Notes: generated by a model from the sequence alone, not told the origin. A stretch of DNA of 64,000 nt from Nocardioides rubriscoriae (GCF_008087085.1 NZ_VIYJ01000014.1:17400-81399), one strand, 5' to 3'. Positions 35,287 through 43,834 are shown, counted from the first letter of the stretch. Program-made: numbers and translations.

Positions 35287-35820
35287 TCAGCCCACCAGCA
35301 CCTTCGCGGCCCGGTTGGCCGCAGCCGGCCCGGCGAGCTGTCGCAGCAGCAGCAGCCCGTCGACCAGGGCCAGGGCGGCCTCGGCCTCGCGACGTCGTAC
35401 GGCGGGGGTGCCGACGAGCACCGTGGCAAACCAGTCGACCCAGCCGGCGACCAGCGGCGCGGCCAGCGAGCGGTAGGGCTCGGCACCGGCGGTCGCGAGC
35501 CCGACGGCCTCGAAGTAGAGGGCGAAGAGGGGGTCGACCTGCGGCCGGGCGAGCACCGGCCAGGCCCGGGCCACCAGGTCCCGGTGGTCACGCGCCCCAC
35601 CGGACACGGCGTCGGCGAGCACGCCGACGAGCCGGTCGCCCAGCACGGTGAGCACCTGGGTCACCAGGTCGTCCTTGCTCGGGAAGTAGTAGACGATCGC
35701 GCGGTCGGTGACACCGAGCCGCGTCGCGAGCCGGCCGAAGGTGAGCCGGTGGAGGCCGTCCTCGAGGGCTGCGTCGACGGCACCCTGGAGCAGCTCCTCG
35801 CGCGTGTGTCGATAACCCAT
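35287..35820 (-). CDS. TetR family regulator
   Basis: 177 residues. N-terminal helix-turn-helix (LTFGRLATRLGVTDRAIVYYF) at about 26-46 and a variable all-helical ligand domain. It is divergent from a small membrane protein gene and the 64-bp gap holds two TGTAGT...ACTACA-type operators, so it very likely represses both itself and that gene. Ligand unknown. Confidence 0.9.
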   Translation of the reverse strand: MGYRHTREELLQGAVDAALEDGLHRLTFGRLATRLGVTDRAIVYYFPSKDDLVTQVLTVLGDRLVGVLADAVSGGARDHRDLVARAWPVLARPQVDPLFALYFEAVGLATAGAEPYRSLAAPLVAGWVDWFATVLVGTPAVRRREAEAALALVDGLLLLRQLAGPAAANRAAKVLVG

Positions 35821-35829
35821 GCCTTGATC

Positions 35830-35843
35830 GTAGTGATCACTAC
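35830..35843. promoter_or_regulatory. TetR operator I
   Basis: GTAGTGATCACTAC is a perfect 14-bp palindrome close to the tetR start. Its half-site matches operator II, centres 25 bp apart. Confidence 0.7.
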
Positions 35844-35853
35844 AGCTAGTTTA

Positions 35854-35869
35854 TGTAGTAGTCACTACA
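35854..35869. promoter_or_regulatory. TetR operator II
   Basis: TGTAGTAGTCACTACA is a 16-bp near-palindrome beside the Shine-Dalgarno (AAAGGAGG) of the divergent gene, sharing the TAGT/ACTA half-sites of operator I. Confidence 0.68.
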
Positions 35870-35884
35870 AAGGAGGAGCACGCC

Positions 35885-36265
35885 ATGACGAGTGCACTGC
35901 AGATCCTGTCCGCCTCCCGCGCCGCCGTCGGCGCCGGCACATGGGCGGCTCCCGGCCCGTCGTGGCGCACGTTCGGCCTCGGCAGCCTCGCGGACGCCGG
36001 GCCCTCGGCCGGCATCATCAGCCGGCTGTTCGGCGCCCGCGAGCTCGCCCTGGCCCTCGGCCTGCGCCACCCCGACCCGGCCGTGCGCCGCGTGGTCCTG
36101 CAGGCCGGCCTGGCCATCGACAGCATCGACGTCGCGGCCAGCCTCATCGGCCTGCGCAACGGCGCCCCGAGGGCCACCCTGCTCGGCGTCGCGGCCGGGG
36201 CTGCCTCCTTCGTCGCCCTGGGCGCGGTCGCCCTCGGTCAGGATCGGCCAGGACGAGTGAGCTAG
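35885..36265 (+). CDS. Small membrane protein, DUF4267-like, under TetR control
   Basis: 126 residues with about three hydrophobic helices (about 40-60, 70-88, 98-118) and a start that is preceded by AAAGGAGG. The pattern of short helices with ARELALALGLRH resembles DUF4267 proteins. Its stop shares CTAG with the convergent Fic-like gene. As the apparent target of the adjacent TetR it may respond to a small hydrophobic ligand. Confidence 0.7.
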   Translation: MTSALQILSASRAAVGAGTWAAPGPSWRTFGLGSLADAGPSAGIISRLFGARELALALGLRHPDPAVRRVVLQAGLAIDSIDVAASLIGLRNGAPRATLLGVAAGAASFVALGAVALGQDRPGRVS

Positions 36266-36990
36266 TCCGCGGCCCGCCGCAGCGGGCTCGCCTCCGCGGC
36301 GGCGGCGTAGGCCTCGGCGGCGTACAGGGTCCAGGCGTGCACGCCGGCAGCACCACCCTCGGCGTAGCCGCGCAGGTTGGACTCGTAGGCCTCCCGCAGC
36401 GCCAGGTGGCCGGCCTCGGGCACGATCAACGACTTCTCGTCGACGCCGCGCGCGACCAGCACGAGCCGCTCGACGGCGCGGGCCACGATGCCGTTGTGCG
36501 ACGGGAACGGTGCCGCCGTGACCAGCTCGGCGTGCACCAGGCCCGCGACGAGCAGGGCCGGAGCGTCGGTGTTCGAGGTCAGCACGGAGGCGATGTCGCG
36601 CAGCCGGGCGGCCGACTCGGCGTCGCGCGGGCGCCCCAACCGGTCGTCGGCGACCGACCCGGTGGCGGCCAGGGCGTGCACGCGGGCCAGGGCCTGCAGC
36701 GGCGAGCGCCCCAGCGTGGGCGCCAGCAAGAGCAGTTCGGTCGAGACCCGCACGCTGTCGACGGCGATCTCGTCGCCCTCGCCGCGCCGCACCTGCGCCA
36801 GCGTCGAGGTCGAGCCCTCGAGGACCGCACTGGCGTGGGCCCCACGTAACAGCGACTCGGCCGTCGTCTCGGGCGAGGTACGGCGCAGCCCGCGGTCGCG
36901 CAGCACCACGTCGATCCCGTCGCGCGCGGCGGCGTAGGCCGACGGGACGCCCTCGAGGGTCACCAGCCAGGCGAGGGGATCGGTGGTCAC
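36262..36990 (-). CDS. Degenerate Fic-fold protein
   Basis: 242 residues. An N-terminal helix with ASAVLEGSTSTL recalls the S/T-x-x-x-E-G/N inhibitory segment, and the Fic core reads APFPSHNGIVARAVERL near 160-180 where active enzymes have HPFxxGNGRxxR. The catalytic His and the GNGR are lost, so AMP transfer is unlikely. Some actinobacteria annotate the orthologue as an oxidoreductase, without motif support here. GTG 36990 lies 6 nt after TACCGT. Confidence 0.75.
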   Translation of the reverse strand: MTTDPLAWLVTLEGVPSAYAAARDGIDVVLRDRGLRRTSPETTAESLLRGAHASAVLEGSTSTLAQVRRGEGDEIAVDSVRVSTELLLLAPTLGRSPLQALARVHALAATGSVADDRLGRPRDAESAARLRDIASVLTSNTDAPALLVAGLVHAELVTAAPFPSHNGIVARAVERLVLVARGVDEKSLIVPEAGHLALREAYESNLRGYAEGGAAGVHAWTLYAAEAYAAAAEASPLRRAAD

Positions 36991-36996
36991 CCGTCC

Positions 36997-37002
36997 ACGG
37001 TA
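36997..37002 (-). promoter_or_regulatory. -10 hexamer for leaderless Fic-like gene
   Basis: TACCGT on the minus strand, 6 nt before GTG 36990. Confidence 0.4.
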
Positions 37003-37076
37003 TCGGTGCCCGATCGGCGCCAGGGTTCGGCACCTCGACCCGCTCGCGCCTCGCCCACCGGCACGGCCCGGCGCCG

Positions 37077-37082
37077 TACGAT
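37077..37082 (+). promoter_or_regulatory. -10 hexamer for methyltransferase gene
   Basis: TACGAT, 8 nt before ATG 37091, no Shine-Dalgarno. Confidence 0.38.
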
Positions 37083-37090
37083 CGGCAGCG

Positions 37091-37984
37091 ATGAGCGAGG
37101 ACCACCAGCGCCACGCCCGATCCTTCGGGGGCGTGGCCGACGCCTACCACCGCGGACGGCCGTCCTACCCCGACGACGCCGTGGCGTGGCTGGTCGGCGA
37201 CCGCCCCGTGACGGTGCTCGAGCTCGGCGCCGGCACCGGCAAGCTGACCGAGCGCCTGGTCGCTGCGGGCCACGACGTCCACGCGACCGAGCCCGACGAG
37301 GCGATGCTGGCCGTGCTGCGCCGGCGGCTGCCCGACGTGCGCACCTCCGCGACCGGGGCCGAGGAGATCCCCGTCGCCGACCAGTCCGTCGACGTCGTCG
37401 TCGCCGCCCAGTGCTTCCACTGGTTCGACGCCGCGGTCGCCCTGCCCGAGATCGCCCGGGTGCTGCGCCCCGGCGGCCACCTGGCCGCGGTGTGGAACCA
37501 GCGCGACGAGCGCATCCCCTGGGTCCGCAAGCTCGGCCGCATCATCGGCACCCAGGACAACGTCACGGCCCCCCTGGCCTCGGTCGAGTCCTCCGACGAC
37601 TTCCACGAGGTCGACGAGACGGCGTTCAAGCACTGGCAGGTCGTCGACCGGCGCTCCATCCAGGACCTCGTGCTGTCGCGCTCCAACGTCGCGGTCCTCG
37701 ACGCCCCCGAGCGCGAGCGCGTGCTGGCCGACCTTCTCGCCCTCTACGACGACTACGGCCGCGGCATGGACGGCATGCAGCTGCCCTACCAGGCGCGCTG
37801 CTTCCGGGCCCGGGTCACCGAGCGGGTCGCCCCGCCCGCGCCGGCACCGACGCTCGAGCCGACCGTGCCGATCTCGCTCGGCGCCCCGGACGCCGACGAC
37901 CCCCAGCACGACACCGCCGACACGATCCCGCGCGTCGCCGCCGGTCTCGACGACACCGGCACCCTGCTCATCGACTTCCGCTGA
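37091..37984 (+). CDS. Class I SAM-dependent methyltransferase
   Basis: 297 residues. SAM-binding motif VLELGAGTGKLTERL near 42-56, acidic residue in HATEPDEAML, and VLRPGGHLAAVW near 130. This is the Methyltransf_11/25 type of small-molecule methyltransferase. The C-terminal third (PPAPAPTLEPTVP) is low complexity. Monocistronic; substrate unknown. Confidence 0.86.
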   Translation: MSEDHQRHARSFGGVADAYHRGRPSYPDDAVAWLVGDRPVTVLELGAGTGKLTERLVAAGHDVHATEPDEAMLAVLRRRLPDVRTSATGAEEIPVADQSVDVVVAAQCFHWFDAAVALPEIARVLRPGGHLAAVWNQRDERIPWVRKLGRIIGTQDNVTAPLASVESSDDFHEVDETAFKHWQVVDRRSIQDLVLSRSNVAVLDAPERERVLADLLALYDDYGRGMDGMQLPYQARCFRARVTERVAPPAPAPTLEPTVPISLGAPDADDPQHDTADTIPRVAAGLDDTGTLLIDFR

Positions 37985-38010
37985 CGCGGGTCACCCGCCT
38001 GCGCGTCCGA

Positions 38011-38040
38011 CGTGGTCGGGTGTGGTCGGGTGTGGTCGGA
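38011..38040 (+). repeat. Three tandem 10-bp repeats upstream of lytS-like gene
   Basis: TGTGGTCGGG repeats at 38011, 38021 and 38031 (first and last copies differ by one base). They end 7 bp before the sensor kinase ATG and give one copy per helical turn. LytTR regulators bind direct repeats, so this is a candidate autoregulatory site; a neutral microsatellite is possible. Confidence 0.5.
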
Positions 38041-38047
38041 TGTCGCC

Positions 38048-39175
38048 ATGGCACGCACGTGGCGGCGGACACACCTCGGCACCGAGGCCGACCGCGCCAC
38101 CTTCCGCACCCTGCACCAGGCCTCGCTGGCGTCCCCGGCGCTGCGCGAGGGGCTCACCGAGGACAGCGCCACCCGCGCGGCCGGTCACCTGCGCGCCCTG
38201 CTCGGCACCCCGGCGCTGGCGGTCACCGACACCGTCGGCTGCCTGGCGTGGGACGGCGCCGGCAGCCACCACCGGCAACAGGTGCGGACCCTCCTCGGCG
38301 CCACCCTCGAGCGCGGCCGCACCCGCAGCTTCGACCGCGGCGACCTCGGCTGCACCACCACCGGCTGCGAGGTGCGCACCGCGGTGGTGAGCCCCCTCGT
38401 CGTCGACGACCGCATCGTCGGCACCCTGGTCGCGTTCGCGCCGTACCCGACCGCGGGGCTGGCCCGCGCCACCGACGAGGTCGCGACCTGGGTGTCGGGT
38501 CAGCTGGCCCTGGCCGAGCTCGAGCTGTCGCGCACCCGGCTCGCCGAGGCCGAGGTGCGCGCGCTGCGGGCCCAGATCAGTCCGCACTTCGTCTACAACT
38601 CCCTCGGCGCGATCGCGAGCTTCGTGCGCACCGACCCCGACCGGGCCCGTGAGCTGCTGCTCGAGTTCGCCGACTTCACCCGCTACTCCTTCCGCCGCCA
38701 CGGCGACTACACGACCCTCGCCGAGGAGCTGCGCTCGATCGAGCGCTACCTGCTGCTCGAGCAGGCCCGCTTCGGCGACCGGCTGCAGGTGACGCTGAGC
38801 ATCGCGCCCGAGGTGCTCGGGGTGGCGGTGCCGTTCCTGTGCGTGCAGCCGCTGGTCGAGAACGCCGTGCGCCACGGGCTTGAGGGCGTCGACCGGGTCG
38901 GTCACGTGACTATCACCGCCCGCGACCGCGGCCAGGACTGCGTCATCGAGGTCGAGGACGACGGCGCCGGCGAGGACCCCGAGCGCGTGCGCCGCGCGCT
39001 CGCCGGCACCCTGTCGACCGACGGCGCGCACGACTCGGTGGGGCTGGGCAACGTCGACGCCCGCCTGCGCTCGACGTACGGCGACGACTACGGGCTGGTC
39101 GTCGAGACGGCCCCCGGCGCGGGCACGAAGGTGGTCGTGCGGGTGCCGAAGTTCGCGGCGGGGGTGTCGGCGTGA
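38048..39175 (+). CDS. LytS-type sensor histidine kinase
   Basis: 375 residues. No membrane helices; an N-terminal GAF-like sensor (about 30-150) with Cys residues in CTTTGCEV, a phosphorylation helix RAQISPHFVYNSLG (His near 180) and an ATPase domain with VENAVRHG. Cytosolic sensing is implied. It overlaps the response regulator by 4 bp and is followed by a symporter pair. LytS/YpdA-type kinases in other bacteria sense pyruvate or related acids. Confidence 0.9.
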   Translation: MARTWRRTHLGTEADRATFRTLHQASLASPALREGLTEDSATRAAGHLRALLGTPALAVTDTVGCLAWDGAGSHHRQQVRTLLGATLERGRTRSFDRGDLGCTTTGCEVRTAVVSPLVVDDRIVGTLVAFAPYPTAGLARATDEVATWVSGQLALAELELSRTRLAEAEVRALRAQISPHFVYNSLGAIASFVRTDPDRARELLLEFADFTRYSFRRHGDYTTLAEELRSIERYLLLEQARFGDRLQVTLSIAPEVLGVAVPFLCVQPLVENAVRHGLEGVDRVGHVTITARDRGQDCVIEVEDDGAGEDPERVRRALAGTLSTDGAHDSVGLGNVDARLRSTYGDDYGLVVETAPGAGTKVVVRVPKFAAGVSA

Positions 39176-39924
39176 CGGGCGGGCTGCGCGTGCTCGTGGT
39201 CGACGACGAGCGCCCTTCGCTCGACGAGCTGGAGTGGCTGCTCTCGCGCGACGAGCGGGTCGCGTCGGTGCGCACCTGCGACTCCGCGACCGACGGGCTG
39301 CGGGTGCTGCGCGAGGGCGACGTCGACTGCGTCTTCCTCGACATCCAGATGCCGGGCCTGACCGGGCTCGAGCTCGCCGAGGTGCTGGGCCGCTTCAAGG
39401 AGCCGCCGCCGATCGTCTTCGTCACCGCCCACGAGGCCCACGCGGTCGAGGCCTTCGACCTGCGGGCGGTCGACTACGTGCTCAAGCCGGTGCGCGCCGA
39501 GCGTCTCGCCGAGGCCGTACGCCGCGTGGTCGAGGGCGGCGCCGCCGAGCGGGTGGTGACCCCGACGGCCGACGTGCAGATCCCGGTCGAGCGCGGCGGC
39601 GTGACCCGCTTCGTCCCCCGGTCGACCGTCACCCACGTCGAGGCCCAAGGCGACTACGCCCGCCTGCACACCCCCACCGGCAGCCACCTCGTGCGGGTAC
39701 CGCTGTCGACGCTCGAGGACGAGTGGGCCGACGCCGGGTTCGTGCGCATCCACCGATCAGTGCTGGTCGCCACCGCCCACGTCACCCAGGTGCGCATGGA
39801 CGCCGGCCGGTGCACGGTCGTCGTGGCCTCGGGCAGCTCGGACGGCTCCGGTGTCGAGCTGGTGGTCAGCCGCCGCAACACCCGCGAGCTGCGCGAGCGG
39901 CTGCTGCGCCGGGGCGAGCCGTGA
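39172..39924 (+). CDS. LytTR family response regulator
   Basis: 250 residues from GTG 39172. Receiver domain with Asp57 (FLDIQMPG) and Lys105 (DYVLKPV); LytTR DNA-binding domain at about 148-245 (VTHVEAQGDYARLHT, then RIHRSVLV). It is coupled to the kinase by GTGA and probably activates the downstream DUF485/symporter genes, as YpdB and BtsR do for their transporters. Confidence 0.92.
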   Translation: MTGGLRVLVVDDERPSLDELEWLLSRDERVASVRTCDSATDGLRVLREGDVDCVFLDIQMPGLTGLELAEVLGRFKEPPPIVFVTAHEAHAVEAFDLRAVDYVLKPVRAERLAEAVRRVVEGGAAERVVTPTADVQIPVERGGVTRFVPRSTVTHVEAQGDYARLHTPTGSHLVRVPLSTLEDEWADAGFVRIHRSVLVATAHVTQVRMDAGRCTVVVASGSSDGSGVELVVSRRNTRELRERLLRRGEP

Positions 39925-39947
39925 CTCCTGCCGACCTGTTGCCCACC

Positions 39948-39991
39948 GGGTCTCGAGGCTCGTCGCTGGCGCTCCTCGCACCTCGACCACC
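39948..39991. repeat. Short palindromic repeat, family GGTCTCGAGG...CCTCGACCACC
   Basis: A copy with inner variation lies between the LytTR gene and the DUF485 gene. Other copies are at 46151-46183 (inverted), 57979-58014 and a short form at 58399-58420. TCGAGG and CCTCGA form the hairpin stem. Confidence 0.6.
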
Positions 39992-40008
39992 GTGCCGGAC
40001 GGCCACGG

Positions 40009-40389
40009 ATGCATGAGTCCGAGCCGGCGCGGCGGGTGCGCGTCACCGGGCCCGACCGGCACGCGCGCCCGCGGCCGCAGCCGCGCACGGGCGACATCGA
40101 CGACGAGACGCCGCTGGGCGGGGTCTACCTGGGGTCGCTGCTGCGCGAGCAGCTGCTGCTCGCCGCCCGGATCCTGGGCCTGCTGGCCCTCACCGTCGGC
40201 AGCCTGCCGCTGGTCTTCTACGTCGTGCCGGGGCTCGACGACGTCCGTGTGCTCGGGGTGCCGGTGGCGTGGCTGCTGCTCGGCGGCCTGGTCTACCCGT
40301 GGCTGGCCTGGCTCGGCTGGCGCTACGTGCTGCGCGCCGAGCGCAACGAGCACGACTTCGCCGAGCTGATGGGCGAGGTCGAGCGGTGA
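40009..40389 (+). CDS. DUF485-like small membrane subunit
   Basis: 126 residues with a charged N-terminus and two helices (about 47-70 and 84-103), ending in an acidic tail. Such proteins precede ActP-type solute:sodium symporters and may assist them. The symporter ATG is 7 bp after its stop. ATG 40009 is chosen; an ATG at 40013 is out of frame. Confidence 0.72.
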   Translation: MHESEPARRVRVTGPDRHARPRPQPRTGDIDDETPLGGVYLGSLLREQLLLAARILGLLALTVGSLPLVFYVVPGLDDVRVLGVPVAWLLLGGLVYPWLAWLGWRYVLRAERNEHDFAELMGEVER

Positions 40390-40396
40390 GCGCCGC

Positions 40397-41905
40397 ATGA
40401 CCACCGTGCCGGGGTTCGTGGCCGTCGTCGTCGTCACCGTGACCACGCTGGCGATCGGCACCTACGGGCTGCGGTTCTCGCGCACGACGTCGGACTTCTT
40501 CGTCGCCAGCCGCACCGTGCGGCCCGGGCTCAACGCCAGCGCGATCGGCGGTGAGTACCTCTCGGCCGCGTCGTTCCTCGGCGTCGCCGGGCTGCTGCTG
40601 ACCTTCGGCGCCGAGATGCTGTGGTACCCGATCGGCTGGACGGCCGGCTACCTCGTGCTGCTGGTGCTGGTCGCCGCGCCGCTGCGGCGCAGCGGCGCCT
40701 ACACGCTGCCCGACTTCGCCGAGGCGCGGCTCGCGTCGCGCCACGTGCGCAACCTGTGCAGCGTGCTGGTGGTGGCGATCGGGTGGCTCTACCTGCTGCC
40801 GCAGTTCGAGGGGGCGGGGCTGACGCTGGCCGCGGCCATCGACGCGCCGCGCTGGGTCGGGCCCGTGGTCGTCGGCGCGGTGGTGCTGGTCAACGTCGGG
40901 TCCGGCGGGATGCGCTCGATCACCTTCGTGCAGGCCTTCCAGTACTGGCTCAAGCTGACCGCGCTGCTGGTGCCGGCCGCCGTGCTGCTCGTGGTGTGGG
41001 CCGGCGACGAGGCCGTGCGATCGGCTGGCGGACCGAGCGCGACGGCCGGCGACTGGTCGGTGCCGCTGGGCGGCGGCGGCGCGCAGGGCCTCTACACGAC
41101 GTACTCGCTGGTGCTGGCGACGTTCCTCGGCACGATGGGCCTGCCCCACGTGGTCGTGCGGTTCTACACCAACCCCGACGGCCGGGCCGCGCGGCGTACG
41201 ACGCTGGCGGTGCTGGCGCTGCTCGGCGTGTTCTACGTCCTGCCGCCGGTCTACGCCGCGCTCGGCCGGGCCTACGGCGCCGACCCGGCCACCTCCGACA
41301 GCCTCGTGCTCGACCTGCCCCGGCTCGTCGTGCCGGGCACGCTCGGCGACGTGCTGACCGGGATGGTGACCGCCGGCGCGTTCGCGGCGTTCCTGTCGAC
41401 GTCGTCCGGGCTCGCGATCGCGGTGTCGGGGGTGCTGACCCAGGACGTCACCTCGCGCCGGCTGCCCGGGCTGGGCGACCTGGGCGACCTGGCGGCGTTC
41501 CGCGTCGCGACGCTCGCGGCGGTCGTCGTCCCGCTGCTGGCGACGCTGGCGCTGCCCGACTTCGGGGTCGCGCGGGCGGTCGGGCTGGCGTTCGCGGTCG
41601 CGGCCTCGACGTTCTGCCCGCTGCTGGTGCTCGGCATCTGGTGGCGCGGCCTGACCGCCGCCGGCGCCGTCGCGGGTCTGCTCGTCGGCGGCACCGGGTC
41701 GGTCGCCGCGGTGGCCTGGACCCTCGCCCACGACCGGGCGCAGGGCTGGTTCGACGTCGTCGTGGGTCAGCCCGCGGCGTGGTCGGTGCCGCTGGCGTTC
41801 GCGACGATGGTCGTGGTGTCGCGTCGTACGACGGCCCCGGCCCACGCGCGCCGCTTCATGGTGCGGCTGCACACGCCGGAGACGGTCGAGCTCGACCGCT
41901 CCTGA
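40397..41905 (+). CDS. Sodium:solute symporter (ActP/MctC-like)
   Basis: 502 residues with about 13 membrane helices. It has the SSS fold with the sodium motif region GGEYLSAASFLGVAG near 51-65 and the later GVLTQDVTSRRLPG-type segment near 350. The closest known groups carry acetate, propionate or pyruvate. The position after a LytS/LytTR pair and a DUF485 subunit suggests an inducible monocarboxylate uptake system. Confidence 0.88.
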   Translation: MTTVPGFVAVVVVTVTTLAIGTYGLRFSRTTSDFFVASRTVRPGLNASAIGGEYLSAASFLGVAGLLLTFGAEMLWYPIGWTAGYLVLLVLVAAPLRRSGAYTLPDFAEARLASRHVRNLCSVLVVAIGWLYLLPQFEGAGLTLAAAIDAPRWVGPVVVGAVVLVNVGSGGMRSITFVQAFQYWLKLTALLVPAAVLLVVWAGDEAVRSAGGPSATAGDWSVPLGGGGAQGLYTTYSLVLATFLGTMGLPHVVVRFYTNPDGRAARRTTLAVLALLGVFYVLPPVYAALGRAYGADPATSDSLVLDLPRLVVPGTLGDVLTGMVTAGAFAAFLSTSSGLAIAVSGVLTQDVTSRRLPGLGDLGDLAAFRVATLAAVVVPLLATLALPDFGVARAVGLAFAVAASTFCPLLVLGIWWRGLTAAGAVAGLLVGGTGSVAAVAWTLAHDRAQGWFDVVVGQPAAWSVPLAFATMVVVSRRTTAPAHARRFMVRLHTPETVELDRS

Positions 41906-41924
41906 CCGTCGGGTCGAAAGGCGA

Positions 41925-42704
41925 TCAGGCCGCAGGCCACCGGCAGCCGGACCGGCCGCACCAGGCCGGGGGCGAGGAGCAGACCACGCGACCGGGTCGG
42001 CCGTCGCTGTGCTGGCCCGCCGCGAGGGCCTCGGCGCGCTCGACGACCAGGTCGACGACCAGGTCGTGGGCGCCGATCACGTCGGCCACGACGACACCGT
42101 CGGGGGCCTCGCGGCGCACGCGGTCGTGGAAGAAGCCGGGCGAGAGCAGGTAGGGCGAGACGGCGTCGCCGGGGCGGACGACGTCGACCGGGCGGGAGCC
42201 GTGGCCCGACAGCGTCGCGAGCTCGACCGGGCCGTCCCACGCCCGGGCCAGCAGCGACATGGCGGCCACCTGGTCGCAGGTCGCGCCCTCGTCGGTGGAG
42301 CCGGCGGCGACGAGCACCACGCGCTGGCCGGGGGTCGCGCCGGCCTCGAGGAGGCGGGCGACCTGGGCCCGGGCGAGCAGCGGGTCGGGGCCGAGGGGGG
42401 CGCCGAGCACCACCGGCACCGAGGCCGTGGCGACCGCCTCGGGCAGGTCGCTGCGCATGTGGAAGCCGGTCGAGAGCAGCAGCGGCACCACGACGGTGGG
42501 CTCGGTGGCCGCGGCCATCACGTCGGCGAACAGCGGGTCGGAGAGCTCGACGAAGGAGGCCAGTGCGGAGGTGCCGAGCCGTGCGCCGGCGGCCTCGGCG
42601 ACCCGCCGGGCGACGTCGTTGCCGGCGAGGTTGCGGGTGCCGTGCGCGACGGTGACCAGCGCCGTACGGCCCGGGGAGCCCGGGGGATCCTGCGACGTCG
42701 TCAC
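41925..42704 (-). CDS. CbiX-like sirohydrochlorin chelatase
   Basis: 259 residues from a GTG overlapping the HemD-like stop by 4 bp. Two CbiX-type halves carry the expected start (LVTVAHGTRN, His near 23) and FVELSDPLFADVM, with VVPLLLSTGFHMRSD. The enzyme would insert Fe2+ into sirohydrochlorin to make siroheme, the NirB cofactor. It sits at the end of the nitrite reductase operon, matching that supply role. The C-terminal tail ends in a run with Cys and Trp of unknown meaning. Confidence 0.85.
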   Translation of the reverse strand: MTTSQDPPGSPGRTALVTVAHGTRNLAGNDVARRVAEAAGARLGTSALASFVELSDPLFADVMAAATEPTVVVPLLLSTGFHMRSDLPEAVATASVPVVLGAPLGPDPLLARAQVARLLEAGATPGQRVVLVAAGSTDEGATCDQVAAMSLLARAWDGPVELATLSGHGSRPVDVVRPGDAVSPYLLSPGFFHDRVRREAPDGVVVADVIGAHDLVVDLVVERAEALAAGQHSDGRPGRVVCSSPPAWCGRSGCRWPAA

Positions 42705-43834
42705 GAGGTCACGGCCAGGCGGTAGCCACGTTTCACCACGGTCTGGATCATCCGGGTCCCGACGGCTGCGCGCAAACGGGCGACCGCCATCTCGACCGCG
42801 TGCTCGGTGCCGGCGGTGCCGGACGGCAGTGCGGCCAGCAGGTCGCGGCGCGAGACGACGTGGCCGGGGTTGACGACCAGGGCGTGCAGCACGGCCAGCG
42901 GCGCCGGCGACAGCTTGACCTCGACGCCGTCGACCAGCAGCACCTCGCCGTGCAGCAGCAGGCTGCGGCCACCCACGTCGAGCTGGAGGCCGTCGGTGCG
43001 CGACGGCAGCTCGGTCTCGAGCTGCTTGACCATCGCGGCCAGGCGCGAGCGCTCGGGGAAGATCGACGGCACTCCCCACATCTCGAAGGCGGCGGCGGTG
43101 ACCGGCCCGACGCACGACGCGACGACGTCGGCCTGGAAGGCCGTGACGACGTCCTCCCGGCGTCCGGTCGACCCGGCGGCCTCCATCAGCGCGGCGACGG
43201 CGGGCGCGGAGGTGAAGGTCACCGCGTGCACGCTGCGCTCGGCGATCTCGTCGACCAGGTGGAACATCGGCCCGGGGTCCTCGGCCCGCTCGACGCGGTA
43301 GACGGTGACGGTCAGGACGTCGGCGCCGCGCCGACGCAGCGCGTGGGCGACCATCGACAGCGACTGGCCGTGCTCCTGCACCACGATCCGCTTGCCGGTG
43401 AGGTCGCGCCCGCGCAGGTGCTCCAGGACGTCGTCGAACTCCTCCGACTCGGGCGCCCACAGCTCGCGCAGCCCGCGGCGGCGCAGCGCCCCGACGCTCT
43501 TGGGACCGCGGGCGAGGATCTCGGCCTCGCCGAGGTGGGCGAGCAGCGCGTCGATCGTGCCGTCGTCCTCGGCCGCGGCGAACCACGTCTTCATGCCGAT
43601 GCCGGTGGTGGCCAGGAACAGGTCGACCGGCGCGCTCAGCACCTCGAGGGTTGCGGCGCGCAGCGAGTCGGCGTCGACGTGGTTGGGGTTGGTCGACAGC
43701 GCCGGCGCCCACACGCAGGTCGCGCCGCGGCGTTCGAGCAGGCCGATCTGCTCCTCCACCTTGCGGGCCGCGGTGACGCCGACCCGGAAGCCCGCCAGCG
43801 GGAGGGGTGAGGTGGTCGGGGCGGCGGGGGTCAC
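42701..43834 (-). CDS. Uroporphyrinogen-III synthase fused to winged-helix domain
   Basis: 377 residues. Residues 12-265 form the HemD fold (LAGFRVGVTAARK, then VHAVTFTSAPAVAALME); residues about 285-375 are an OmpR-type winged helix (LSPAPLAVLHALVVNPGHVVSRRDLLAAL, ending VVKRGYRLA). The same fusion is encoded by Mtb Rv0260c and lies beside nitrite reductase genes in many actinobacteria. It may sense a tetrapyrrole and regulate siroheme or nitrate genes, or simply synthesise the precursor. Confidence 0.9.
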   Translation of the reverse strand: MTPAAPTTSPLPLAGFRVGVTAARKVEEQIGLLERRGATCVWAPALSTNPNHVDADSLRAATLEVLSAPVDLFLATTGIGMKTWFAAAEDDGTIDALLAHLGEAEILARGPKSVGALRRRGLRELWAPESEEFDDVLEHLRGRDLTGKRIVVQEHGQSLSMVAHALRRRGADVLTVTVYRVERAEDPGPMFHLVDEIAERSVHAVTFTSAPAVAALMEAAGSTGRREDVVTAFQADVVASCVGPVTAAAFEMWGVPSIFPERSRLAAMVKQLETELPSRTDGLQLDVGGRSLLLHGEVLLVDGVEVKLSPAPLAVLHALVVNPGHVVSRRDLLAALPSGTAGTEHAVEMAVARLRAAVGTRMIQTVVKRGYRLAVTS

